From positions 1-36,425 of the forward strand of contig SUZE01000020.1 in assembly GCA_015060075.1 (NCBI GenBank): DNA of 36,425 bases. The letters run 5' to 3'. Shown here piece after piece: positions 1 to 6,951 of this stretch; position 1 is the first letter of the stretch, and each line of letters begins with the position of its first letter. This stretch comes from Rikenellaceae bacterium. GTDB lineage: Bacteria > Bacteroidota > Bacteroidia > Bacteroidales > Rikenellaceae. Made by a program: the position numbers and the translations under genes. Below the pieces are notes generated by a model. It made no database searches and had not been told where the DNA came from. It saw only the letters and a list, made by a program, of their open reading frames with translations.

Positions 1-63
1 ATCCCGCCGGAATCACGAGGAGAGTGAGAGCAATAACAAAACAAGGTGTTGCTCAAAGAGTTA

Positions 64-114
64 AAAACAAGAGAGATAACTTCAAGTTTATTTGAAAGTT
101 ATCTCTCTTGTTTT
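64..114. terminator. Bidirectional intrinsic terminator
   Basis: A perfect 19-bp inverted repeat (arms 64-82 and 96-114) with a 13-nt loop, A-rich on one flank and T-rich on the other, so it can stop transcription from either side. It lies downstream of the minus-strand lipoprotein gene that ends at 204. It may also close a plus-strand gene lying before the window. Confidence 0.85.
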
Positions 115-203
115 AATTCTCTGTTTCTTGGCGGGCAGGAGGGGTTTCAATCCCTCCTACCCTGGAAGGCTCATTAACACTAACAGTGGGTAACTCGCCC
201 ACG
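115..203 (-). other. Structured 3' UTR with two hairpins
   Basis: Between the stop codon at 204 and the terminator are two more small inverted repeats. One is AGGAGGG/CCCTCCT at about 140-161; the other is GTGGG/CCCAC at about 186-202. They may stabilise the 3' end of the lipoprotein mRNA. I see no gene in 1-203; the first 62 bases could hold the tail of a plus-strand gene, but no frame is convincing. Confidence 0.4.
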
Positions 204-1724
204 CTATTCGGCTGCGGTGATTGACTTAAACTCGCAACCGGCAAAAGTATTCGTTGTGCCGAACGGGAATGCGTTGGTGCCACTCCCCCATTTTGTCGGA
301 GTATATTCTGTTGCCTCTTGAACCACAACCATTTCGGTCTGCTCGGCAGATAACACCAAATCGATGTTGAGATAAGTCTCCACAACCTTCTCCCTCTCTT
401 TATCATCCATATAACCGTCATAATAAAAGTCAGCGAACTTTGTAATAGGTGTGCCAAATGTTATCTCCTCCAATCCGTAAGACTTGTAAAAGGCTCCTCT
501 CTCTACCACCTCTACCTTTGGTAGGTTCAACACTTTGAGATTCTTGCAAAGGGCAAACGACCAACTATCTACTATGGTCAATTCTGGCAATGTAACCTCT
601 TCGAAGGCACCGTAACCGAAAACATTAGGACCAACCACTTTCAACTTTGGGAAATTTATCTCTGCCAAATCGGTGCACCCATAAAATGCGCCATTTTCTA
701 TCTCGGTAACTTTTGGCGCCGATACGGAGAGTATGTTCAAATCGCTAAACGCATCTTCCTTAATCAATGTAGCATCCGGAAGGAAAACCGAACGAAGCGC
801 TCTTGGTGCTTCCGGAGTTCCGTCAGCGTGGTAAGCAAAGGCCTTCACACCAATTACCTTTGCACCTCGGAGGGTGAGATCGATAGTGCAATCTTCCACA
901 TCCGGAGTCTCAATAATCGCACGGCGCAAAGCCTTATACATCTCATCGGTAGGCTCCGCCGGAAGATTAACGGTAATACTTGTCTCACCGCTCGCAAGGA
1001 GATTGCGCATAGCCGTACCCACCTCCTCGGCACTCATTGCGGTAGCATCGATGTAGGCATCCCACAAAACACTCAATTCAACATCTCCGGCTATTTCGTA
1101 ATAGAATCCACGATATTTAGTCGTTGTTCCGTCTGTTACGCCTGCATAATAATAGCCATCTTTCTCCAAACAAAGCGTAAAACTAAACTGTGTACCAACA
1201 GTATAAGCATCGGTCAGCGTAGCCACATCGTCCACTACGGTTGCAGCAGGACTTTCGGCGATCCACGAGCCACCGTTCAGGCGCAATGCGACATTACATC
1301 TGGCTATTGCATCAACAACAACATCGCCTGTGATATACGAACCCTCGATGGTGTATGTGTTTTCGCTCTCTTTTACGCGCGTTGTTTTGACCTCTGTGCC
1401 ATCAACATAAGACCTATAAAAGTAAATCTCTGTTCGTAATTTACTGATTACATTCTTCAACTGGAAGGTCAAATCTTCGCCGTGCTTAACACGAATTACC
1501 TCTCCCTCGGCAACCTCATTGCCATTTACCATCACAATTTGCGCACCCCTCGCCGCATCCTTTATTGAAAGAGTGTAGGTCTGTGTCTCGCCACAAATGA
1601 TGCAAGTACCATTCTCCCACGAGTGGTCGCAACTCTTTACAGGCTCCTCATTCATCTCACACGAAGTTAGCGCCACCGAAAACGCTGCTATCGCAACAAG
1701 AGCAATGTTCCAAATCTTTTTCAT
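204..1724 (-). CDS. BspA-like leucine-rich-repeat lipoprotein
   Basis: A 506-residue predicted surface or outer-membrane lipoprotein. I chose the ATG at 1724 because it gives a clean signal peptide (MKKIW, hydrophobic stretch, LTSC lipobox, Cys22); an ATG 18 codons upstream would add a polar extension. Just after the lipid anchor is a Cys/His cluster, CDHSWENGTCIICGE, resembling a small zinc-ribbon-like linker seen in other secreted gut-bacterial proteins. The middle (about 40-260) is beta-rich and not recognised. The C-terminal half (about 290-420) carries LRR_5/BspA-type repeats of the form I..GAF.GC..L..I..P. Such proteins are usually surface adhesins or binding proteins; the ligand cannot be read from sequence. 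It is monocistronic, with a long structured leader upstream and a strong terminator downstream. Confidence 0.8.
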   Translation of the reverse strand: MKKIWNIALVAIAAFSVALTSCEMNEEPVKSCDHSWENGTCIICGETQTYTLSIKDAARGAQIVMVNGNEVAEGEVIRVKHGEDLTFQLKNVISKLRTEIYFYRSYVDGTEVKTTRVKESENTYTIEGSYITGDVVVDAIARCNVALRLNGGSWIAESPAATVVDDVATLTDAYTVGTQFSFTLCLEKDGYYYAGVTDGTTTKYRGFYYEIAGDVELSVLWDAYIDATAMSAEEVGTAMRNLLASGETSITVNLPAEPTDEMYKALRRAIIETPDVEDCTIDLTLRGAKVIGVKAFAYHADGTPEAPRALRSVFLPDATLIKEDAFSDLNILSVSAPKVTEIENGAFYGCTDLAEINFPKLKVVGPNVFGYGAFEEVTLPELTIVDSWSFALCKNLKVLNLPKVEVVERGAFYKSYGLEEITFGTPITKFADFYYDGYMDDKEREKVVETYLNIDLVLSAEQTEMVVVQEATEYTPTKWGSGTNAFPFGTTNTFAGCEFKSITAAE

Positions 1725-1812
1725 AATCATAATCGTTTTTAAGGTTAAAATTTGTTTGTTTGTTAATTTGTTTGTCAATCTGCGTTATACTTATATTTAT
1801 ATATTTGCAATT

Positions 1813-1860
1813 AAAAACGCTCACGAAAGACAACCCCAAATGGGCTGCATTCGTAAGCGT
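1813..1860 (-). terminator. Minus-strand terminator inside the lipoprotein leader
   Basis: Read on the minus strand, an 11-base arm (1860-1850) pairs with 1827-1817 with one A/C mismatch. An inner CCCA/TGGG helix caps it and a T-run follows. It sits about 90 bases upstream of the lipoprotein ATG and downstream of the minus promoter at 1984-1991. It could be a conditional attenuator for the lipoprotein or the end of a small RNA. Confidence 0.6.
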
Positions 1861-1983
1861 CAATATGGTAGTGGCGTTGCTACGGTCGAAGCCCCTCCCG
1901 GAGGGACCTCGCGACGGCAAATTACAAAAGTTATGTAAGAGTTTACAACCATATTTTTTCGTTTTTTTCTGTTTTTCTTTACT

Positions 1984-1991
1984 CAAAGATA
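1984..1991 (-). promoter_or_regulatory. Minus-strand -7 box (TATCTTTG)
   Basis: An exact match to the Bacteroidetes TAnnTTTG element on the minus strand. No good -33 TTTG lies 19-21 bp upstream. Transcription would start near 1977 and read through the structured leader towards the lipoprotein gene. Confidence 0.4.
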
Positions 1992-2013
1992 GAGTGTTTT
2001 TCCGAAAAATCAT

Positions 2014-2021
2014 TACTTTTG
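2014..2021 (+). promoter_or_regulatory. Plus-strand -7 box (TACTTTTG)
   Basis: A TAnnTTTG match pointing towards the AraC-type regulator. The expected start near 2028 would give a leader of about 130 nt. The -33 position lacks a clear TTTG, which suggests a weak or activated promoter. Confidence 0.45.
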
Positions 2022-2158
2022 TATCGAATTAGTTATAACGTTTTATATATACGCCATAACGGAAATAAAAATAAATCGGTGTTATAGTGCTGAAATTTAA
2101 TGATTTGTAAAAAACGATAAAAGATGTCATAATAACCCATTGGAAAGGTGCTGTGCAG

Positions 2159-2989
2159 ATGGCGAGCCGCATCAACGAACACGAAACGGGCTTTGCAGAC
2201 CTCGTTGTCGGGGCTGACGAGTTGTACAAAGATAACCACTGCAAGCACTACTATATTTTGATGTTGCGCTCGGGCAGTATCAAGCTTTCGTGCAAACTCT
2301 ACATCAACCGCACAATCGAGGCTGGCTCGATGGCGTTTATCCCGAAGGGTGGCAAGTTCGAGTTTCAAGCAACGGAAGAGTCTAATATTCTGCTTTTTGC
2401 CTTCTCGACCACGATAATTCGTACCGATATGGAGATGCTTGAATACTTCTGTACCCATGCCGGAAAGAAGGATTACACCTTCAACACTCTCCCCATTCGT
2501 CGTGGTATGAGCGAGTTGCTAAACCTTATCCGCACGCAGATTCATGAGCGCAAATTGAAGCATAGCGGTATCTGTCACGTGTGGAACACCTACTTCTTCC
2601 ACATTATGCTCGCCTATTACAGCAAGGCGGAGATTACCGCATTCATGCGCCCGATTATCTCGGGAGGTGCCGATTTCGAGTCGTTTATCGAGAATAACTA
2701 TCTCGAAGCAACAGGTAATGTTTCACGCTTGGTTTCGTTATCGGGGCTCTCAACCACGGCATTCAACAATAAATTTATTGCAACTTACGGCATGAAGCCC
2801 AAGAAGTGGCTTGACGAGCGTCTTAAAGCAAAGATTATGGACCTTGCTTCCGAGAAGAAGATGACACCCGGGCACATTGCCCGTGAAATAGAGATTATTC
2901 CGCAACGCCTGAACGACTTTTGCCACCGCATTTGGGGTATAACAGCAGGCGAGGTGATACGCCGTGTACAGGCAGGCGAACCCGTTTAA
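2159..2989 (+). CDS. AraC-family transcriptional regulator
   Basis: A 276-residue cytoplasmic DNA-binding regulator. The N-terminal half (about 1-140) looks like a cupin-type sensing domain (AGSMAFIPKGGKFEF resembles the AraC-binding cupin core). The C-terminal 100 residues carry the two helix-turn-helix units of AraC/XylS proteins: LVSLSGLSTTAFNNKF followed by YGMKPKKWLDERLKAK, then a degenerate second unit. I preferred the ATG at 2159 because GGAAAGG lies 10 bases upstream; a GTG at 2153 would add two residues. It is divergent from the BspA-like lipoprotein gene, so local control of that gene is plausible but not shown. The effector is unknown. Confidence 0.85.
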   Translation: MASRINEHETGFADLVVGADELYKDNHCKHYYILMLRSGSIKLSCKLYINRTIEAGSMAFIPKGGKFEFQATEESNILLFAFSTTIIRTDMEMLEYFCTHAGKKDYTFNTLPIRRGMSELLNLIRTQIHERKLKHSGICHVWNTYFFHIMLAYYSKAEITAFMRPIISGGADFESFIENNYLEATGNVSRLVSLSGLSTTAFNNKFIATYGMKPKKWLDERLKAKIMDLASEKKMTPGHIAREIEIIPQRLNDFCHRIWGITAGEVIRRVQAGEPV

Positions 2990-3081
2990 TGTTTGTTGAT
3001 AGGGTTCGACAGATACTAATCTTTATTAACCGACAAACATGTTTCAATACTTTGGGAACCAAAACAAAATTCGCACATACA

Positions 3082-3112
3082 TTTCCTTTTTAAGAAAAAA
3101 TATGTATCTTTG
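3082..3112 (+). promoter_or_regulatory. Promoter of the metY-metX-hom operon
   Basis: The -7 box TATCTTTG (3105-3112) is an exact TAnnTTTG match. A TTTC at 3082-3085, 19 bp upstream, is one base off the -33 TTTG. The expected start near 3119 would leave about 16 nt before the leader ORF and about 170 nt before metY. Confidence 0.65.
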
Positions 3113-3134
3113 CCGTTGCAAAAGAGTTCGAGAT

Positions 3135-3188
3135 ATGTATAGCATACAGAACATAATGGTTAGTATGATGATGCGAATGTGCCGATAG
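3135..3188 (+). CDS. Met-rich leader peptide (candidate attenuator)
   Basis: A 17-codon ORF reading MYSIQNIMVSMMMRMCR and stop. Six of 17 codons are ATG, three of them consecutive (3165-3173), followed by a Cys codon and a rare-looking Arg CGA pair. An internal ATG at 3156 would give a 10-residue version with five Met. It starts about 16 nt after the predicted transcription start and ends inside a small hairpin (3179-3192), 102 nt before metY, the first gene of a methionine-biosynthesis operon. Such an array of the end-product codon before a biosynthetic operon is the classic layout of leader-peptide attenuation (his, trp, leu and thr operons in enterobacteria). Translation is inferred, not shown; chance is possible because the ORF is short. 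Confidence 0.6.
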   Translation: MYSIQNIMVSMMMRMCR

Positions 3189-3290
3189 GCACTATCTCTC
3201 ACTGTGGCAGTTACGCACCGCCCGACACTCGAACACAACAATCCCTCAACAAAAGAAAATAGTTACAAAATTTATAAAACTTTTCACACG

Positions 3291-4577
3291 ATGGAAGGTA
3301 AAAAACTACGTTTTGAGACATTGCAGATACATGGCGGCTATGCTCCCGACCACACTCTGTCGCGCGGTTTGGCGATATATCCAACCGCTGCTTATCACTT
3401 TAAGACCTGCGAATATGCGGCTAACCTCTTCGAATTGAGCGAGCCGGGAAACATATACACCCGTATTCACAACCCAACGACCGCAGCCTACGAAAATCGT
3501 GTTGCTGCACTCTATGGTGGTGTGGGTGCGCTGGCTACCTCTTCGGGTATGTCGGCAATTTTGCTCACCGTAACGGCATTGGCAAAGGCGGGCGACAATA
3601 TCGTAACCTCGCCCTATGTCTATGGAGGAACGCACAACCAGTTCACCATTTCGTTGCGCAACCTCGGCGTTGAGGTGCGCTTTGCAAAGAACGCCTCGCC
3701 CGAAAGCATCGAGGAGTTGATTGACGAGAAAACCCGCTTCGTATTTGTGGAATCGATGTCCAATCCGGGCTGTATAGTAGCCGATATTGAGGCGTTGGCA
3801 AAGGTTGCCCACTCGCATCAGATGCCACTCGTAGTGGATAACACCTTTGGTGCTTGCGGATACCTCTGCAACCCATTCGAGTGGGGCGCAGATATTATTA
3901 CCGACTCGGCTACAAAGTGGATTAACGGTCATGGTACAGCTATGGGCGGTATTATCGTTGATGGCGGAACTTTCGATTGGGGCAATGGTCGCTATCCTGA
4001 AATTGACGGACCTTCGGAGGGCTATCACGGCTTGAACTTGTGGGAAACTTTCCACAATCAGGCATTTATCGTAAAGTGTCGTGTTGATGGCTTGCGCGAC
4101 TTTGGTTGTTGCCCTTCGCCATTCGATACCTACCTGATGATGCTTGGTCTGGAAACCCTCTCGTTGCGTGTTCGCCACGAGGCAGAGGCTACGGCAAAGC
4201 TGGCAGAGTTCTTCCGCACAAACGAGCATGTCAAGGCGGTAAGTTATGTCGGCTTCGAGGAGGATGCAAGTTATGCTTTGGCACAAAAGTACTTCCGCAA
4301 GGGTGCTGCGTGCGTTATCTCGGTGGAGTTGAAGGGTACTTTGGAGAGTACAGTTCGCTTTGTTGAGGGGTTGAAGTTGGTTGCCAATATGACTATGATT
4401 GGCGACTCGATAACCGTTGTTACCCACCCTGCATCGACCACTCACAAGCAGTTGAGCGATGAGGCAAAGGTTAAGGCAGGTATCGCTCCGACCTTGTTGC
4501 GCATCTCGGCAGGCTTGGAGGCAGTAGAGGATATTATCGAGGACTTTGAGCAAAGTTTTGCTCAAATTGAGAATTGA
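3291..4577 (+). CDS. metY: O-acetylhomoserine sulfhydrylase
   Basis: A 428-residue cytoplasmic PLP enzyme of the Cys/Met metabolism family. It makes homocysteine from O-acetylhomoserine and sulfide, matching the acetyltransferase encoded next. Visible features are NIYTRIHNPT near 54-63, the phosphate-binding SSGMSA at 84-89, VVDNTFG at 181-187, and the Schiff-base Lys209 in SATKWINGHGT, all in the family's usual order and at its usual length. I chose the ATG at 3291; an in-frame GTG at 3204 would add 29 residues unlike the family and would overlap the leader hairpins. It is the first gene of the operon. Cystathionine gamma-synthase-like activity cannot be excluded, but length and motifs favour MetY. 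Confidence 0.93.
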   Translation: MEGKKLRFETLQIHGGYAPDHTLSRGLAIYPTAAYHFKTCEYAANLFELSEPGNIYTRIHNPTTAAYENRVAALYGGVGALATSSGMSAILLTVTALAKAGDNIVTSPYVYGGTHNQFTISLRNLGVEVRFAKNASPESIEELIDEKTRFVFVESMSNPGCIVADIEALAKVAHSHQMPLVVDNTFGACGYLCNPFEWGADIITDSATKWINGHGTAMGGIIVDGGTFDWGNGRYPEIDGPSEGYHGLNLWETFHNQAFIVKCRVDGLRDFGCCPSPFDTYLMMLGLETLSLRVRHEAEATAKLAEFFRTNEHVKAVSYVGFEEDASYALAQKYFRKGAACVISVELKGTLESTVRFVEGLKLVANMTMIGDSITVVTHPASTTHKQLSDEAKVKAGIAPTLLRISAGLEAVEDIIEDFEQSFAQIEN

Positions 4578-4626
4578 GAATTGAGAATTAAAAAATAGCT
4601 AATGGCTAATGGCCAATGGCTAATAG
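4566..4626 (+). repeat. Short degenerate tandem repeats between metY and metX
   Basis: About three copies of a GAGAATT/ATTGAGA unit begin at the 3' end of metY. They are followed by about five degenerate copies of a TAATGGC / TAATAGC unit just before metX. The unit composition differs from neighbouring coding DNA. Similar low-complexity spacers occur elsewhere in the window. Confidence 0.6.
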
Positions 4627-4637
4627 CTAAATGATAA

Positions 4638-5657
4638 ATGGCTAAAATTTTTCACGATACAACCCCATTGCATTTGGAGGGAGGAGAGGTGTTGAGCGAA
4701 CTGACAATCGCATACGACACCTACGGCAAGCGCAATGCCGATGACTCAAACATCATTTGGGTTTGTCACGCACTGACCGCATCGTCAGATGTGGAGTCGT
4801 GGTGGCCCGAGATGATTGGAGGGGGTAAATTGCTCGACTCGTCACGCTACTTTATCATCTGCGCCAACTTCCTCTGCTCTCACTACGGCACTACGGGTCC
4901 ACTCTCAATAAATCCTGCTACGGGCGAGAAGTGGTACAACGATTTTCCTGTGGTTACCGTGCGCGATATGGCGGTATGTCATCAACGCTTGGCAGACCAC
5001 CTCGGTATCAAGCGTGTGAAGTTGCTTATCGGCAGCTCGATTGGCGGTTTCCAATGTTTGGAGTGGTCGCTGATGAATCCCGACTTGGCAGAGAATTTGG
5101 TGCTTATCGCTACGGGTGCAACCACAACCCCTTGGATTTCGGCATTCAACGAGTCGCAACGCTGGATTTTGGAAAACGACCCTACCTTCGGCGAGCGCCG
5201 AGATGATGCAGGTGAGCAGGGTATGGCTGTGGCACGAAGTGTAGCATTGTTGAGTTATCGAGGCGGTCCTGCCTACTGCCTTACGCAGCAGGATAACGAG
5301 GAGTTGAAGGGCGATTTATTCAGGCGCAGAGTCCATTCATACCAGCGTTATCAGGGTGAGAAGTTGCGCCGCAGATTTAACGCCTACTCATACTATCGCG
5401 TTTCGCAAGCGGTAGATTCGCACGACATCGGTCGTGGTCGTGGTGGCGTAGAGGCGGCTTTGGCGACAATTAAGAGCCGTACTTTTGTGGTGGGAATCAC
5501 GAGCGATATTCTCTTCACGGAGGTGGAAAATCGCTACCTTGCCGACAATATCAAAGGGGCGCACTACCACCTTATAGACTCGTCATTCGGACATGATGGC
5601 TTCCTCGTGGAAGCGGAGTCGCTCAACAAACTTATTTTGGAATTTATAAACGAATAG
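4638..5657 (+). CDS. metX: Homoserine O-acetyltransferase
   Basis: A 339-residue alpha/beta-hydrolase-fold enzyme that transfers acetyl from acetyl-CoA to L-homoserine. It makes the substrate of MetY upstream and consumes the product of Hom downstream. The triad is visible: nucleophile Ser134 in GSSIGG, Asp290 in ITSDILF, His319 in FGHDGF. The family signature near 77-88 (N-x-L-C-S-x-Y-G-T-T-G-P type) is present. Length is slightly below many MetX proteins (about 350-380). It lies 60 bp after metY across a repeat-rich spacer and 4 bp before hom. Some MetX-fold proteins use succinyl-CoA, so acyl specificity is inferred partly from the MetY neighbour. Confidence 0.92.
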   Translation: MAKIFHDTTPLHLEGGEVLSELTIAYDTYGKRNADDSNIIWVCHALTASSDVESWWPEMIGGGKLLDSSRYFIICANFLCSHYGTTGPLSINPATGEKWYNDFPVVTVRDMAVCHQRLADHLGIKRVKLLIGSSIGGFQCLEWSLMNPDLAENLVLIATGATTTPWISAFNESQRWILENDPTFGERRDDAGEQGMAVARSVALLSYRGGPAYCLTQQDNEELKGDLFRRRVHSYQRYQGEKLRRRFNAYSYYRVSQAVDSHDIGRGRGGVEAALATIKSRTFVVGITSDILFTEVENRYLADNIKGAHYHLIDSSFGHDGFLVEAESLNKLILEFINE

Positions 5658-5661
5658 AGAT

Positions 5662-6852
5662 ATGGGAAATAAACAATTAACAATCGGAATGTTCGGCTTC
5701 GGCAATGTGGGACGAGGTCTTTACGATGTACTGAACACAATCTCCTCGAAGGAGGCGAGCATTAAGCGAATCTGTGTGCGAGATATCACAAAGGAGCGAG
5801 GTGTGGAGGCTGATTTTACCGATAAGGCTGACGATATTTTCAACGATAAGGATATTAACCTTATAGTCGAGTTGATAGATGATGCCGAGGCGGCATATCA
5901 CATCATAAAGCGAGCATTGGAGAGTGGTCGTTCGGCTGTGTCGGGCAACAAAAAGATGTTGGCGCACCACCTGCCCGAACTTATCGAGTTGCAGCAGAAA
6001 CACAATGTTGCTCTTCTCTACGATGCTTCGGCTTGCGGAAGTATTCCGGTTATCCGTAACCTCGAAGAGTACTACGACAACGACCTTCTCGTATCGGTTA
6101 AGGGTATCCTGAATGGCTCGTCAAACTTTATTTTGTCGAAGATTTTTAACGAAAACTACTCCTACGATGTGGCTCTTCGCCGTGCGCAGGAGTTGGGCTT
6201 TGCCGAGAGTGACCCGACACTCGATATTGGCGGTTGGGACTCGCTCTTCAAGTTGATAATTATCACCGTTCACGCCTTCGGTTGTTATGTATCGCCAGAG
6301 AAGATTTTTACATACGGAATCTCCTCGATGAATGACAACGATATCCGCTTTGCAAACGAGAAGGAGCGCCGCTACAAATTGGTTGCTCATGTCGAGAAGT
6401 TGGAGAACGGCAAAATCATCATGAGCGTGATGCCGCAACTTATCTCACGTGATAAATATATCTATTCGGTGGAAGACGAGTTCAACGGCGTGGTTATCAA
6501 GGGTAAGTTCTACGACAAGCAATTTATGTTCGGTCGTGGCGCAGGAGGTCACCCGACAGGTTCGGCTGTGTTGAGCGATATCACCGCCTGCTTCTATAAC
6601 TACCGCTACGAATATAAGCGAATGTTCGGTCATGCTCCTGTGGAGTATACCGATGATGTATTGGTTCGTGTATATCTCCGCTATACGCATGCCGAGGATA
6701 GAGCGTTGTTCGAGTTTGATAGCATCGAGGAGCAGTACATAAGCAACGACTACCAATATGTTGTAGGTCACATATCGTTGGCAAATCTTCACAAGATTAA
6801 CGCCCAAATCCGTGAGCGCGACCTCTTTATTGCGGCATATCCGACAAAGTAG
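5662..6852 (+). CDS. hom: Homoserine dehydrogenase
   Basis: A 396-residue monofunctional enzyme reducing aspartate semialdehyde to homoserine with NAD(P)H. The Rossmann motif GFGNVGRG is at 12-19, SGNKKMLA with the conserved Lys near 97 follows, and the substrate-binding and catalytic segment GILNGSSNFIL...ESDPTLDIGGWDS lies at about 148-194. There is no N-terminal aspartokinase domain, and I do not recognise a C-terminal ACT domain, so allosteric threonine control may be weak. It is third in the operon, 4 bp after metX, and a strong terminator follows. Together the three genes run from aspartate semialdehyde to homocysteine. Confidence 0.93.
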   Translation: MGNKQLTIGMFGFGNVGRGLYDVLNTISSKEASIKRICVRDITKERGVEADFTDKADDIFNDKDINLIVELIDDAEAAYHIIKRALESGRSAVSGNKKMLAHHLPELIELQQKHNVALLYDASACGSIPVIRNLEEYYDNDLLVSVKGILNGSSNFILSKIFNENYSYDVALRRAQELGFAESDPTLDIGGWDSLFKLIIITVHAFGCYVSPEKIFTYGISSMNDNDIRFANEKERRYKLVAHVEKLENGKIIMSVMPQLISRDKYIYSVEDEFNGVVIKGKFYDKQFMFGRGAGGHPTGSAVLSDITACFYNYRYEYKRMFGHAPVEYTDDVLVRVYLRYTHAEDRALFEFDSIEEQYISNDYQYVVGHISLANLHKINAQIRERDLFIAAYPTK

Positions 6853-6867
6853 GATATCTGATATGCA

Positions 6868-6914
6868 AAAAAACAGGGGCTATCCAACTAAATGTTGCGA
6901 TAGCCTCTGTTTTT
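6868..6914 (+). terminator. Terminator of the methionine operon
   Basis: AAAACAGGGGCTATC (6870-6884) pairs with GATAGCCTCTGTTTT (6899-6913), with one G-T wobble and a T-run. It also reads as a terminator in the other direction, serving the convergent gene that ends at 6952. Confidence 0.88.
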
Positions 6915-6951
6915 ATCTCCTCTACGCCTCGAACACCTCACGACATATCGG

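Larger units (their letters stand above)
1725..2158. other. Divergent intergenic region with structured minus-strand leader
   Basis: 434 bases separate the lipoprotein start (1724, minus) from the AraC-type regulator start (2159, plus). They hold a minus-strand -7 box (1984-1991), a plus-strand -7 box (2014-2021), a GC-rich foldable segment (about 1868-1918) and a minus-oriented terminator (1813-1860). No convincing ORF is present; reading frames crossing the region have no start or codon structure that looks real. Confidence 0.6.
2990..3290 (+). other. Leader region of the methionine operon
   Basis: 301 bases between the regulator and metY. The first 90 bases are AT-rich with nothing recognised. 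Then come a promoter (3082-3112), a Met-rich leader ORF (3135-3188), hairpins GTGCC-GATA-GGCAC (3179-3192) and ACTG-TGG-CAGT (3201-3211), and possible long-range pairing of 3126-3132 with 3228-3234, competing with 3130-3135 against 3193-3198. I do not recognise a SAM riboswitch core. No hairpin with a U-tract precedes metY, so translational attenuation or a factor-dependent terminator would be needed. Confidence 0.55.

Noticed and set aside
1..63. Tail of an upstream plus-strand gene
   Set aside because: All three frames reach a stop within about 93 bases with no recognisable sequence; cannot be decided inside this window.
113..457. Short minus-strand open frame across the lipoprotein 3' end
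   Set aside because: Overlaps the lipoprotein coding region in another frame and runs through hairpins and the terminator.
1597..2032. Open frames across the divergent region on both strands
   Set aside because: They run through a terminator and a structured segment, have no start context and no domain; better explained as noncoding.
3204..3290. GTG start adding 29 residues to MetY
   Set aside because: The added residues are polar and unlike the family; the region overlaps leader hairpins; the ATG at 3291 gives the normal 428-residue length.
3189..3290. A known SAM-type riboswitch upstream of metY
   Set aside because: I could not find the conserved core of SAM-I or SAM-II elements, and the leader is short; the Met-rich ORF explains the region better.
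3306..4565. 419-codon minus-strand open frame opposite metY
   Set aside because: Shadow of metY; Cys/Arg-rich translation with no family features.
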